Assembly (NCBI GenBank): GCA_051251645.1
Contig: JBPOEY010000001.1
Span: 62,001 to 126,000, forward strand
Length of the DNA stretch: 64,000 nt
Direction: 5' to 3'
DNA from: Litorimonas sp051251645
GTDB lineage: Bacteria; Pseudomonadota; Alphaproteobacteria; Caulobacterales; Maricaulaceae
In this document: positions 34,025 through 43,557 of the stretch, one piece after another
How positions within the stretch are numbered: position 1 is the stretch's first letter
Layout of the letters: each line of letters opens with the position of its first letter
Translations under genes and position numbers: made by a program
Notes under the pieces: model-generated
Told to the model about the DNA's origin: nothing
Seen by the model: only the letters and a program-made list of their open reading frames with translations
Databases searched by the model: none

Positions 34025-36832
34025 ATGCCCCGTAAACGCCTCACGATCCCAGACCGCAGTGACGCTCCGGCGACGGACATTGACGGGGATGATCTACGGG
34101 CACGACTGACGGCGGCAGCGGAACAAGGGCAGGGTCGACCGGGCGCGCTGAAGATTCTCGCAAATGCTTTGTCAGAGGCTATGACCTTAGTTCGCAAACG
34201 GTTCGATCATGGGCGTTTGGATGGGTTGGAAACGGCGCGCGTGATTGCGGCGATCCATGATGAAATCGTCATGGCGATCTGGGATTATGCGACCGAGCAT
34301 GAGGTGCGCGCCGCAAACCCTACTGAGTCCGAGCGGATCGCACTCTGCGCTGTGGGCGGCTATGGGCGGGCGGAGATGGCGCCGTTCTCAGACCTCGATC
34401 TATTATTCTTGACCAATGATAAAAAAATGTCCGTCTATGTCGAACGGCTGACAGAATTTGTCCTTTATATGCTGTGGGACTTGGGCTTAAAAGTGGGCCA
34501 TTCTGTTCGGACAGTTGATCAATCAATCAAGCTGGCTAAGGAGGATCAAACCATTTTGACGGCCTTGCTCGACCTGCGGTTTGTCCGCGGTGATGAGATG
34601 CTCGCGTCAGAGCTTTACACGCGCTTTCGCCGCGAGATTACCAAGGGATCAGGCCGCGCTTATATCGCCGGAAAGCTCGCGGAACGCGATGATCGTCATG
34701 AGCGCGAAGGTAATTCGCGCTACGTCATTGAACCGAATATCAAGGAAGGCAAAGGCGGTCTGCGCGACTTGCATGTGCTCTATTGGATTGCGCGTTTCCT
34801 CGACCGGGAAGGACAATTGGTCGATCCGCAGCAGGCGGATGACTATGTCGGTATGGGGTTGTTTGACGCACATGCCGCTACGCGCTTTCGTCGCGCTGCG
34901 GATTTTCTCTGGCGCGCTCGCCATAATCTCCACTGGATGAGCGGTCGTCCGGTTGAGTCGCTCTCATTTGATAAACAAGTCGAGCTGTGCCGTTTGATGG
35001 GACACGCGTCTGGCCCGATTGAAGTGGCGGTCGAGCGTTTCATGCGCGAATATTTTACCAATGCGAAAGAAGTCGGGGCGTTGACCCGGATTGCGTGTGC
35101 GAAGCTGGAAGAGCGTCGTGCCATCAAAATTCCCAATCTCTATAAATTATTGCCGGGGTCTCGGCGCGATTTGAAAAACCCGAACCTGACGCTGACAACC
35201 GGACGTTTGAACTTTAAAGATCCGCTGGAGATTAAAAATGATCCCAGCGTTATTTTACAATTGTTCGAAACGGCGGGGCGGCGCAATTTGGATGTCCATC
35301 CCGACGCGCTCTCAGCGATCGACTTTCGGCGCAATTTGATCGACTCGGATTTCCGCCGGGACCCGGGGAACGCGGCTCTGTTCTTACGTCTGCTCGATAC
35401 GGCAAAAGCCCCGGCGGCGACCCTGCGTATTATGAATGAAGCGGGCGTGCTTGGCCGTTATTTGCCTGAATTTGGGGGGATCGTGGCGCGTACCCAATTC
35501 AATATGCATCACGCTTACACGGTTGATGAACATACGCTGCGTCTAGTCGATGAGGCCGATAATCTGAATAAAGGCCGTCACACGGACGATATGCCGACCC
35601 CAAGTGAGGTGGCGATGAGCTTGACCCGTCAGGAACGCCGCATTTTAATGCTGACCTGCCTGCTACACGACACGGGCAAAGGGCAAGGCGACCAATGTAT
35701 CGAAGGCGCGCAACTGACGCGCCGGGCGTGCCGTCGGCTCGGGCAGCCGCGTGAAGTGACAGATACGGCCTCTTGGCTTGTTCGCTCACATCTCGAAATG
35801 AGCGAGACGGCGCAGCGACGCGATATTTCCGACCCGGAAACGATTGCCGATTTCGCCGCACTCGTTGGGAGTCAATCCCGCCTTCGCTTGCTCTATGTCT
35901 TGACCGTCTGTGACATCCGCTCTGTTGGGCCGGGCGTGTGGAATGATTGGAAAGGAACGTTGTTGAAATCGCTCTTTATGACAACGGGCGATTATCTTGA
36001 TGGGCACGATGATTTGGATTTGCCGTCCCGGGCGACGTCCTTGCGCGAACAATTGCTAGAACGTTTGCCGCTCGACAAAGCCAATGCGGTCGCCCCCGTG
36101 CTAGACCGCTTGGGAACGAATTATTGGGTGTCTTTCGATATGGCGGATTTTACCCGGCATGCGCGGTTTATCGATAAGGTCTCGGACGGCACGGACACAA
36201 TTGTGGACGCCGTTCATATGCGTGTAAACCGTCCGCATGACGCGACGGAACTCTGGATCATGTGTTCGGACCGTAGAGGGCTTTTTGCCGATGTGGCGCG
36301 CGTTATTGCCTCCTGCGGGGCCTCTGTCACCGGGGCGCGTTTGCATACAGGGCCCGTCGGCGCGGATGGCAAAGCGCAAGTCTTCAATGTCTTCTATCTG
36401 CAAAACGCTGACTATAAAGCCTTCGGGTCACGCAATGAGAATGCCCGGAAGATGTTAGCCAAGCGCGCCGAAGCGGTTCTGAGTGGGGATGCGCGTATCC
36501 CGGCCATCCCAGCGGCGCTCGGCTCGCGCCGGGCCGAAGCTATTCCGGTCAAGCCGATCGTTCGTTTTTCCGATACAGCCTCTGGCAATACGACAATTAT
36601 TGAAGTCGAAGGCCGGGACCGTCCGGGCCTGTTGTCGGCGATCGCGGCGGTTCTGCGCGATCACGATCTGGAAGTTCTCTCCGCCCATGTTGAAGGCGTT
36701 GGTGAGAAGGCGATCGATGCCTTTTATGTGCGCCGGCAAGATGACAAAGGGATAATTCCCGACCGTATGCGCAGACGTGTGCGGGCCGACTTGCGGGCTG
36801 TCTTAGATGACGCCTCAGCGATGGCGGCTTAA
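34025..36832 (+). CDS. glnD: Bifunctional [protein-PII] uridylyltransferase / UMP-removing enzyme
   Basis: A 935-residue GlnD. The nucleotidyltransferase domain has GGYGRAEMAPFSDLDLLFL (about residues 114-132, with the metal-binding Asp pair). The HD hydrolase domain has LTCLLHDTGKGQGD. Two C-terminal ACT domains begin at MCSDRRGLFADVARV and EGRDRPGLLSAIAAVL and sense glutamine. It uridylylates and deuridylylates PII proteins to control nitrogen metabolism. ATG follows the mutS stop directly; murJ starts 2 nt after its own stop. Confidence 0.97.
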   Translation: MPRKRLTIPDRSDAPATDIDGDDLRARLTAAAEQGQGRPGALKILANALSEAMTLVRKRFDHGRLDGLETARVIAAIHDEIVMAIWDYATEHEVRAANPTESERIALCAVGGYGRAEMAPFSDLDLLFLTNDKKMSVYVERLTEFVLYMLWDLGLKVGHSVRTVDQSIKLAKEDQTILTALLDLRFVRGDEMLASELYTRFRREITKGSGRAYIAGKLAERDDRHEREGNSRYVIEPNIKEGKGGLRDLHVLYWIARFLDREGQLVDPQQADDYVGMGLFDAHAATRFRRAADFLWRARHNLHWMSGRPVESLSFDKQVELCRLMGHASGPIEVAVERFMREYFTNAKEVGALTRIACAKLEERRAIKIPNLYKLLPGSRRDLKNPNLTLTTGRLNFKDPLEIKNDPSVILQLFETAGRRNLDVHPDALSAIDFRRNLIDSDFRRDPGNAALFLRLLDTAKAPAATLRIMNEAGVLGRYLPEFGGIVARTQFNMHHAYTVDEHTLRLVDEADNLNKGRHTDDMPTPSEVAMSLTRQERRILMLTCLLHDTGKGQGDQCIEGAQLTRRACRRLGQPREVTDTASWLVRSHLEMSETAQRRDISDPETIADFAALVGSQSRLRLLYVLTVCDIRSVGPGVWNDWKGTLLKSLFMTTGDYLDGHDDLDLPSRATSLREQLLERLPLDKANAVAPVLDRLGTNYWVSFDMADFTRHARFIDKVSDGTDTIVDAVHMRVNRPHDATELWIMCSDRRGLFADVARVIASCGASVTGARLHTGPVGADGKAQVFNVFYLQNADYKAFGSRNENARKMLAKRAEAVLSGDARIPAIPAALGSRRAEAIPVKPIVRFSDTASGNTTIIEVEGRDRPGLLSAIAAVLRDHDLEVLSAHVEGVGEKAIDAFYVRRQDDKGIIPDRMRRRVRADLRAVLDDASAMAA

Positions 36833-36834
36833 GA

Positions 36835-38400
36835 ATGCGATTACTGCGCTCCACCGCGACGATTGCGGCGCTGACGCTCGTCAGTCGGGTCTTAGGCTTG
36901 ATCCGCGATGTTATGATTGCGCGCTATCTTGGCGCGGGCGTTGTCTCAGACGCATTTTTCACGGCGTTTAAACTCCCCAATGTGTTTCGGCGCATGTTTG
37001 CAGAAGGCGCATTTAATGCCGCTTTCGTGCCGCTCTACGCCAAACGGATTGAGCAAGACGGCGAAGCGGCGGCGGATGGATTTGCCAGCGAAGCCGCGGC
37101 GGCGTTGATCTCAACCGTCGCGTTGATCGTGATTCTGTTTGAGCTGACAATGCCGATCTCGCTCAATATTATCGGCTTTGGCTTGGACCGGGCCGTCGAT
37201 GAAAACGGGATTTCAGCCTATTATTTGGCGGTTCTCTATGCGCTCGTGACGATGCCGTATTTGCTCTTTATGTCCGTGACGGCTCTGTTCTCAGGAGTCT
37301 TAAACACGCGTAATAAATTCGCGCTCGCGGCGGGTGTGCCGATCCTGCTCAATCTGTTTATGATCTCCGCGCTGTTCATCACGCCGCGCTATGGCTTTGG
37401 GCAACGCGAGATCGGTTTAGCGCTGACAGTGGCGATTACTCTGTCGGGGATCGCGCAGGCGGCAGCGGTTGTCTGGGGCGCGCGGCGCGCTGGAATGACC
37501 TTGCATTTCAAACGCCCGCGTTTGACGCCGGGTGTGAAGCGTCTGATAATTTTGGGCGTTCCGGGCATAATCAGCGCCGGTATTACCCAGATTAATTTGC
37601 TTGTGAGCCACATGATTGCGACGTTCCAAGATAGCGCGGCGAGCTGGCTCACCTATGCGGACCGCCTCTATCAACTCCCGCTCGGTATGATCGGGATTGC
37701 CATGGGCGTGGCGTTGCTGCCGTCCTTATCGCGGTCTCTGCGGGCCGGCGACGATGTTTCGGCCATGAGCACGATGAACCGCGCGATCGAGCTATCTATG
37801 CTGTTCACGCTCCCCGCTGCCGTCGCTTTGTTCATGGTCCCGGATATTCTGATTGCAGGCCTATTTGAACGCGGCGAATTTACCGCGCAGACGACCGAGC
37901 AAGTGGCGAAGGCGCTCAAATTCTTTGCGCTCGGTCTCCCCGCCTTTGTGCTCATCAAAGTTTTGACGCCGGCCTTTTTCGCGCGCGAAGATACGCGCAC
38001 CCCGATGGTGTGGGCCGGGGTATCGGCAGCGATCAATATCTCGCTTGGCTATACGCTGTTTCGCACGATTGGTTTTGAAGGACTGGCGTTGGCGACGTCG
38101 GTCGCGGCCTGGACGAATGTTATTGGCCTGAGCATTCTACTGACGCGCAGTCGACACCTCGTTACAGATGTTCGACTGCGTAAACGTCTGCCGCGTATTG
38201 CGCTTTCCGCAGTGATTATGGGCGGGGCGTTATTCTGGATTCGGGACTATGTGCCCAATCTTGGCGAGGTGGGGTTTATGGTCGATGCGTTTGCGCTCGT
38301 GGCCTTAACTGGGGCCGGTGGGGCGGTGTTCGGTCTTGCCGCCGCTGGTTTACGCGCCTATGGCCTCGCCGACATTAAAGAGGCTTTTCAACGCTCATGA
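36835..38400 (+). CDS. murJ: Lipid II flippase MurJ (MviN)
   Basis: A 521-residue MATE-like membrane protein with about 14 hydrophobic segments. The N-terminal MurJ block (STATIAALTLVSRVLGLIRD), AYFLGAG-like IARYLGAGVVSDAFFTAF, and FRRMFAEGAFNAAFVPLY are unmistakable. It flips undecaprenyl-PP-linked peptidoglycan precursor to the periplasmic face. It is part of the mutS-glnD-murJ-trpS block and overlaps trpS by 4 nt. Confidence 0.97.
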   Translation: MRLLRSTATIAALTLVSRVLGLIRDVMIARYLGAGVVSDAFFTAFKLPNVFRRMFAEGAFNAAFVPLYAKRIEQDGEAAADGFASEAAAALISTVALIVILFELTMPISLNIIGFGLDRAVDENGISAYYLAVLYALVTMPYLLFMSVTALFSGVLNTRNKFALAAGVPILLNLFMISALFITPRYGFGQREIGLALTVAITLSGIAQAAAVVWGARRAGMTLHFKRPRLTPGVKRLIILGVPGIISAGITQINLLVSHMIATFQDSAASWLTYADRLYQLPLGMIGIAMGVALLPSLSRSLRAGDDVSAMSTMNRAIELSMLFTLPAAVALFMVPDILIAGLFERGEFTAQTTEQVAKALKFFALGLPAFVLIKVLTPAFFAREDTRTPMVWAGVSAAINISLGYTLFRTIGFEGLALATSVAAWTNVIGLSILLTRSRHLVTDVRLRKRLPRIALSAVIMGGALFWIRDYVPNLGEVGFMVDAFALVALTGAGGAVFGLAAAGLRAYGLADIKEAFQRS

Positions 38401-39455
38401 GTTCTAACGACAATTTCGCGAGTGGCTATCAAGGACCGGACCGGGTTTTTTCCGGCGTGCAGCCCACAGGATCGTTGCACCTTGGAAATTATCTCGGCGC
38501 GCTGAAGAAATTCGCAAGGCTACAGCATGAGCACGAGTGCCTGTTCTGTATAGTCGATCTCCACGCCATCACCCTGCCGCAAGAACCCGGCAAGCTCGCG
38601 GATCAAACCCGGCACATTGCGGCGGCGTTTTTAGCCGCAGGTGTGCAGCCGGATAAGGCGCTGGTTTATGCGCAATCCGCGGTTCCCGCGCATACGGAAC
38701 TGGCCTGGTATTTTAACTGCGTTGCCCGGATGGGCTGGGTGCAGCGCATGACGCAATTTAAGGATAAGTCGGGCAAAAATGCTGAAGCGGCCAGTGTTGG
38801 CTTATTTACATATCCTGTTCTGCAAGCCGCCGATATTCTGGCGTTCAAAGCGACGCATGTTCCTGTCGGGGAAGATCAGAAACAGCATTTGGAATTATCG
38901 CGCGACATTGCCGCCAAGTTTAATCGTGACTTTGGTGAACCCGCTGGGGAGCCGAATTTCTTCCCGCTGCCGGACCCGATGATCAAAGGGCCGGGCGCGC
39001 GCGTTATGTCGTTGCGCGACGGGACGAAGAAAATGTCCAAGTCCGATCCGTCTGATGCCTCGCGTATCAATCTGACCGATGACGCGGACACCATCGCCAA
39101 GAAGATCCGCAAAGCAAAAACGGATACGGGCTCTGTCCCCGGAACGATCGAAGACATGGCCGGTCGTCCCGATATTGCCAACCTCGTTGGGATTTATTCT
39201 GCCTTATCCGACACTACGGACGCAGATGTGCTCGCCCAACATGCGGGCTCGCAATTTGGTCCGTTTAAAAACGCGCTGGCTGAGGTCGCCGTCGAAGCCA
39301 TGCGGCCTGTGTCTGATTTGATGCGGCGTTATCTCGCCGATCCAGATGAGCTCGACCGGATCATGGCGCGATCCGCAGACGCCGCGCGTGAAATTTCAGA
39401 ACCCATCATGGCGGATGTCCGCCGCATTATTGGCTTTCACGGAACTTCCTCATGA
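38397..39455 (+). CDS. trpS: Tryptophan--tRNA ligase
   Basis: A 352-residue class I aminoacyl-tRNA synthetase. The HIGH-type motif is in SGVQPTGSLHLGNYLGA (about residues 19-35), and the KMSKS motif in DGTKKMSKSDPSD (about 206-218). VGEDQKQHLELSRDIA is another family block. It charges tRNA-Trp in the cytosol. It overlaps murJ upstream and the PCuAC gene downstream by 4 nt each. Confidence 0.97.
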   Translation: MSSNDNFASGYQGPDRVFSGVQPTGSLHLGNYLGALKKFARLQHEHECLFCIVDLHAITLPQEPGKLADQTRHIAAAFLAAGVQPDKALVYAQSAVPAHTELAWYFNCVARMGWVQRMTQFKDKSGKNAEAASVGLFTYPVLQAADILAFKATHVPVGEDQKQHLELSRDIAAKFNRDFGEPAGEPNFFPLPDPMIKGPGARVMSLRDGTKKMSKSDPSDASRINLTDDADTIAKKIRKAKTDTGSVPGTIEDMAGRPDIANLVGIYSALSDTTDADVLAQHAGSQFGPFKNALAEVAVEAMRPVSDLMRRYLADPDELDRIMARSADAAREISEPIMADVRRIIGFHGTSS

Positions 39456-39916
39456 AACGCTTTGTAATTGCAATAACAACAGCTCTTCTTCTGACAGCCT
39501 GCTCAGATGCGTCAATGACGATGGACGCGGACGGTGTTGTTACGGACGCGGCGATGCCATCTGTGCTGATTTCAGACGGGTATATTATGGCGCCGCTGAA
39601 GGGTCGTGATGTTGCGGCGGGGTATTTCATCGCCGAAAATCAAGGCGCTGCGATTAGTCTTGTCTCCGCCTCCACTCCCATGGCCGCGACGGTCGAACTG
39701 CACACACACAGCATGGTCGATGGCGTGATGAAAATGCGCAAAGTGGAGGCTGTCGACTTAGCCGAAGAAGGGTCCGTTGCGTTTGAGCCGGGGAGCTTTC
39801 ACTTGATGATGTTCGGTTTCTCACGGGCCGAAGGCCAAACCGAGACGCCTGTGACCGTGGTGTTGAGCACGGGCGAGCAAATCGTCGTGTCATTGCCGAT
39901 CCGCGAACGCGGTTAA
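39452..39916 (+). CDS. PCu(A)C-type copper chaperone lipoprotein
   Basis: A 154-residue lipoprotein (LLTAC, Cys17) with a PCuAC domain. The copper-binding His/Met set is visible in ELHTHSMVDGVMKMRKVE and, about 22 residues later, SFHLMMFGF. Such proteins deliver Cu(I) to the CuA site of cytochrome c oxidase in the periplasm. It is the last gene of the plus-strand block beginning near mutS; its TAA and the stop of the convergent M48 gene share bases (39913-39916). Confidence 0.88.
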   Translation: MKRFVIAITTALLLTACSDASMTMDADGVVTDAAMPSVLISDGYIMAPLKGRDVAAGYFIAENQGAAISLVSASTPMAATVELHTHSMVDGVMKMRKVEAVDLAEEGSVAFEPGSFHLMMFGFSRAEGQTETPVTVVLSTGEQIVVSLPIRERG

Positions 39917-40833
39917 TCGGCGGACGCGTCCCGTCCGCTGACATCATCCGGCAGTGGCCTAAATCCGGACGGGCCATTATCGAGCGCAGCTAACGCCGCT
40001 TCCAGATTTTGCAGACGAATTTGCAGCGGCGGATGGGTGGCGCTCATCGCCTGACTATCCCGCTGCGCATCGACGCCCGCGTCCCACGCGGCCACAGTCG
40101 CGTTGATGTCATAGCCCGCATTGCGCATCAGGGTCAGCGCATCTGCATCCGCTTGTAGCTCTGCCGTCCAGCGCGGTCCCTCTGGGCTGTGGCCACGCAG
40201 TACATGTGCCATTTCATGCGCAATTATCAGGGCTAGCGCCGCATCATCGCCGACCTGCTCAAGGAGCGCCGTAGACAGCTCAATCTCTCGGCCATCCGTT
40301 GAGGCGTTGAGGCGCTCAGAATTGATGACGAACGCCGGCGCAACGCACGCGAGATCAGATTGTAAGTCAATGGCGGCCGCGCCATCTCCATTATCAATGA
40401 CCAGCGGTTGATCCGATTGGACGGGCCAGCCGGATACGACTTTTTCTCCGGCGCGCAATCGGGCGCGATCCGCAGGCGATCCGGGTATGACCGACCGGAT
40501 AAAGCGGCCATCTTCGCCGAGCGCCATAAAGTGCAAGGCAAGCGGGCGTAGGCTTCGCGGATAATCATCAAGTTGATGGGTCAAGAGACCGACGTCCGCG
40601 CGTGTCACATCGCACAGCGGCGCGTTGGCGACGCGCAAACGGCGGCTGATCCGCGCGACCCGGTCTGACATGGCCTGATGCTGAGCAACGACTTGCGAAA
40701 ATGCGGCGTAACGATCCGTCGTTGGCATAATTTCGGGTATTGAGATTGCGACCTTTGGCTCGGCTGAGGCGTCCGAGCATGCCACAAGGCCCAGCCAACA
40801 CGCCCCCAGCATAGAGAACCAACGCTTACTCAT
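39913..40833 (-). CDS. PDZ-M48 family metalloprotease, probable lipoprotein (copy A)
   Basis: A 306-residue protein from the ATG at 40833 (MSKRWFSMLGACWLGLVAC, lipid Cys19); the frame also opens further upstream but would overlap the previous gene extensively. A divergent PDZ-like segment (VIPGSPADRARLRAGEKV) precedes the M48 zinc site HEMAH (in LIIAHEMAHVLRGH) with a downstream Glu in ELQADADALTLM. Last residues are low complexity. It overlaps the end of copy B by 8 nt and is clearly paralogous to it. It is likely a periplasmic protease in envelope quality control. Confidence 0.82.
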   Translation of the reverse strand: MSKRWFSMLGACWLGLVACSDASAEPKVAISIPEIMPTTDRYAAFSQVVAQHQAMSDRVARISRRLRVANAPLCDVTRADVGLLTHQLDDYPRSLRPLALHFMALGEDGRFIRSVIPGSPADRARLRAGEKVVSGWPVQSDQPLVIDNGDGAAAIDLQSDLACVAPAFVINSERLNASTDGREIELSTALLEQVGDDAALALIIAHEMAHVLRGHSPEGPRWTAELQADADALTLMRNAGYDINATVAAWDAGVDAQRDSQAMSATHPPLQIRLQNLEAALAALDNGPSGFRPLPDDVSGRDASAD

Positions 40834-41800
40834 CGGCGTCATCTTTATAATTCGGAACGAGCTGTTCGCCTTCGGCTTGCTTAGCAAGGATTTCTTCGCG
40901 CGCAGCGGCAATACGAAGATAGCGGTCCGGGAAAGTCGGATGCGTTTTCGCACGGTTGACTGACCGAGGATCAACATCAGCTAAGCGCCGCCAAAAGGCT
41001 TCCACGCCATTCGGATTAAACCCGGCGCGCACCATGTAATAGAGCCCAACATAATCTGATTCTAATTCAAATGGCCGCGTGTAGCGCGTCGCAAACCCTG
41101 ACAAGATCAGATTGCCAACAACCTTCCGAATATGGCCCATCGTATTATGCGCCAGCTCATGCCCCAAGATCAGGGCTAATTCGTCATCACCCTCCGTGAA
41201 GTCCATCATGCCTGTTGTGACTGTGATATGGCGGCCATTGGCGAACGCGTTGATGGCTGTGCTCGGGCGTAAGCGCAGGCGCGATCGGCAGATCGTTTCT
41301 GGTTCAACATTAATGGTCATCTCGCGCGCCGCGCGCCGGATTGTCAGTGTGACCGTGGGGGCATCCAAGGCATCGCGCAAAACATTGGGGCCGACGGGCT
41401 GACCGTCAATGAGGACAATATCGCCAGGCTGAATACCGGCGCGGGCGGCGGGACTGTCTGGGGCGACAAGAAACACGCTGGGGATATTTGTTGCGCCCAA
41501 TTCACGCCGGGCGGCGATGCGTAATTCTTCCGGATAATTCTCTTCCGAATGGATCATAACCCCCATGTCGCGCCGGGTCTTGGGACAAAGCTCCCTATTG
41601 GCGCGCAGGATTTTTCGTCCAACCGTGAGCAAACGATCTGAATAGGCAGCTTGTGTGGCCAGTGCGGCGGTCTCTTGGACAATGGATTCAGCGCGCAACG
41701 CCGGCTCGCTAATATCCGGCAGGCGCGTGGCTGTGCTGGCACATCCGAGCAGAAAGCTCGACGTGATAAGGGCAAAAGGGATGAGGCGGCACATACTCAT
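40826..41800 (-). CDS. PDZ-M48 family metalloprotease lipoprotein (copy B)
   Basis: A 324-residue protein. The ATG at 41800 gives MSMCRLIPFALITSSFLLGC with lipid Cys20; earlier in-frame ATGs add a leader without signal features. A PDZ segment (LVAPDSPAARAGIQPGDIVLIDGQ) is followed by the M48 site HELAH (in LILGHELAHNTMGH) and the third ligand Glu in ELESDYVGLYYM. In contrast to copy A its PDZ core matches the family well. First gene of a two-gene unit divergent from nfuA. A role in outer-membrane or periplasmic proteolysis, like BepA or LoiP, is inferred. Confidence 0.85.
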   Translation of the reverse strand: MSMCRLIPFALITSSFLLGCASTATRLPDISEPALRAESIVQETAALATQAAYSDRLLTVGRKILRANRELCPKTRRDMGVMIHSEENYPEELRIAARRELGATNIPSVFLVAPDSPAARAGIQPGDIVLIDGQPVGPNVLRDALDAPTVTLTIRRAAREMTINVEPETICRSRLRLRPSTAINAFANGRHITVTTGMMDFTEGDDELALILGHELAHNTMGHIRKVVGNLILSGFATRYTRPFELESDYVGLYYMVRAGFNPNGVEAFWRRLADVDPRSVNRAKTHPTFPDRYLRIAAAREEILAKQAEGEQLVPNYKDDADE

Positions 41801-41913
41801 TGCGTCCATCATGCCGAATGCGAGGGCGTGGTCAATGCATGCCCTGCAGATCGCGTCGATCAACTCATCGTCAACTACTTGCGACTCTGGCCGTGTCACG
41901 CCACATAGAGACT

Positions 41914-42492
41914 ATGTTTATTCAGACCGAAGATACGCCGAACCCGGCGACCTTGAAATTCCTCCCAGGCCGCGATGTGGCCGGGCAGGGGGCGACACCC
42001 GTTGAATTTACACGCGGGGCCGATGTGTCCAGCGCGCCTTTGGCCGAGATGTTGTTCATGATCCCGGACCTGACGCGCTTGATGTTTGGCAGCGATTTTA
42101 TTGCCGTGACCAAATCTGACGACGCGCAGTGGAAACATTTACGTCCCGCTGTGCTCGGCGCGATCATGGATTTCTTCGTCGCGGGCGGCACGCCGCTGCT
42201 CGAACAGTTGCAAGCGGGCGACGTCGATGAGCGCGTCTATGAAGGCGAAACGGCGGAAATTGTCGAGCAGATCAAAGAGCTTATTGAGCTTCGGGTTCGC
42301 CCTGCCGTCGCGCAAGATGGCGGCGACATCGTCTTCCGTCATTTTGATGATACGGACGGCGTGGTGTTTTTGGAAATGCGCGGTGCCTGTGCGGGTTGCC
42401 CCTCCTCGACCATGACGCTCAAGCACGGGATTGAAAACCTGCTCAAACATTATGTGCCCGAAGTGACCAGCGTTGAACAGGCGGTCGCGTAA
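41914..42492 (+). CDS. nfuA: Fe-S cluster carrier NfuA-type protein
   Basis: A 192-residue protein: ATG at 41914 opens the conserved MFIQTEDTPNPATLKFLPG. The N-terminal Nfu_N domain (1-90) is followed by the NifU C-terminal domain with the cluster-binding CxxC in RGACAGCPSSTMTLKHGIE. It transfers [4Fe-4S] clusters to apo-enzymes such as MtaB-type radical SAM proteins. It begins a nfuA-tsaB-rimI cluster, 6 nt before tsaB, a conserved alphaproteobacterial order that usually continues to fur. Confidence 0.95.
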   Translation: MFIQTEDTPNPATLKFLPGRDVAGQGATPVEFTRGADVSSAPLAEMLFMIPDLTRLMFGSDFIAVTKSDDAQWKHLRPAVLGAIMDFFVAGGTPLLEQLQAGDVDERVYEGETAEIVEQIKELIELRVRPAVAQDGGDIVFRHFDDTDGVVFLEMRGACAGCPSSTMTLKHGIENLLKHYVPEVTSVEQAVA

Positions 42493-42498
42493 AATCCG

Positions 42499-43092
42499 AT
42501 GATTGTGCTCGGCCTCGATACGACCGGGGCGGATTGCTCCGCGTGCATCGTGCGCGACGACACGGTCTTAGCCTATAAGTCTGAACCGATCGGGCGCGGC
42601 CATGCCGAACGGCTCGCCCCCATGGTGGTTGAGGTGCTGGCCATCGCTGGCGTCACGCCGGATGAGATCGACCGTATCGCCGTTTGCACCGGGCCGGGAA
42701 GTTTCACGGGGCTCCGGGTTGCGCTCTCTTTTGCCAAGGGCTTTGCGTTGCCGCGCCGGACACCCGTGCTGGGGTTCGACGCGCTTTATATCAAAGCCGC
42801 CGAGCAAACAGGGGCGCATGTCGTTTACCGTGATGTTAAACGCGGTCAGGTCTTCGCCGCGCGATATGTTTCCAGTGTTGCAGATGTGGCTCCCATGGCA
42901 ATGACGATGGACGCGGCGCAAACATTAGCCAGCGATGACCCGGTAATCGAAGCGCAAGGCGCAGATGTTCGTGTGATGGCGAAATTAGCGTTAACCGCTG
43001 AGCCACCTGCTCACCCCGCCACCCCGCTCTACGCCCGCGCGCCCGATGCAAAGCTACCCGGCGGAATTACGCCGCCGCCTCAAACCGCATGA
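42499..43092 (+). CDS. tsaB: tRNA t6A biosynthesis protein TsaB
   Basis: A 197-residue ASKHA-fold protein: N-terminal LGLDTTGADCSACIV and the conserved CTGPGSFTGLRVALSFAKG. TsaB is the scaffold of the TsaB-TsaD-TsaE complex that makes N6-threonylcarbamoyladenosine at position 37 of ANN-decoding tRNAs. MtaB, encoded 6 kb away, modifies that same nucleoside. The stop overlaps the rimI start by 4 nt. Confidence 0.93.
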   Translation: MIVLGLDTTGADCSACIVRDDTVLAYKSEPIGRGHAERLAPMVVEVLAIAGVTPDEIDRIAVCTGPGSFTGLRVALSFAKGFALPRRTPVLGFDALYIKAAEQTGAHVVYRDVKRGQVFAARYVSSVADVAPMAMTMDAAQTLASDDPVIEAQGADVRVMAKLALTAEPPAHPATPLYARAPDAKLPGGITPPPQTA

Positions 43093-43517
43093 GAGTTCGT
43101 ACCCTCACGGCCCAAGACGCTGAGGCCATGGCCACAATCCACGCCGCCTGTTTTGATAAACCGTGGCCCGCGCTGGATATGACCGTCCACGTGGCGCGCG
43201 ACCTCTGCGTGGGCCTTGGTGAGCCGCTGATGAGCTTTGCGATCTTAAGGCGCTCCGACATTGATGCGGAAATTCTCACTGTGGCGACGAACCCTGAGGC
43301 CCGCAGCCAAGGCTTGGCTGGACGGGTGCTGGCGGCAGCAGAGGAACAGTACCGTGTTGCTGGGCTACGAAATATCTTCCTTGAGGTGGCAGAAGATAAC
43401 GCTTCTGCACGGAGACTCTACGAACGCTTAGGCTTTGTCCCCATAGGACGCCGTCCCGGCTACTATGCGCGGCCTGAGGGTCGGATAGCGGCGGTTACCT
43501 ACTCGCTAAAGTTATAA
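43089..43517 (+). CDS. rimI: Ribosomal protein S18-alanine N-acetyltransferase RimI-like
   Basis: A 142-residue GNAT acetyltransferase. The acetyl-CoA-binding R/Q-x-x-G-x-G/A region reads NPEARSQGLAGRVLAAAEEQ, and a C-terminal FLEVAEDNASARRLYERLGFV block is typical of RimI. Gene order tsaB-rimI supports the assignment over a general GNAT. It would acetylate the N-terminal alanine of ribosomal protein S18 or related targets. Confidence 0.9.
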   Translation: MRVRTLTAQDAEAMATIHAACFDKPWPALDMTVHVARDLCVGLGEPLMSFAILRRSDIDAEILTVATNPEARSQGLAGRVLAAAEEQYRVAGLRNIFLEVAEDNASARRLYERLGFVPIGRRPGYYARPEGRIAAVTYSLKL

Positions 43518-43557
43518 ACACATTGTCTTTGCTATCTTTAGTCGCCACATAAATTTT

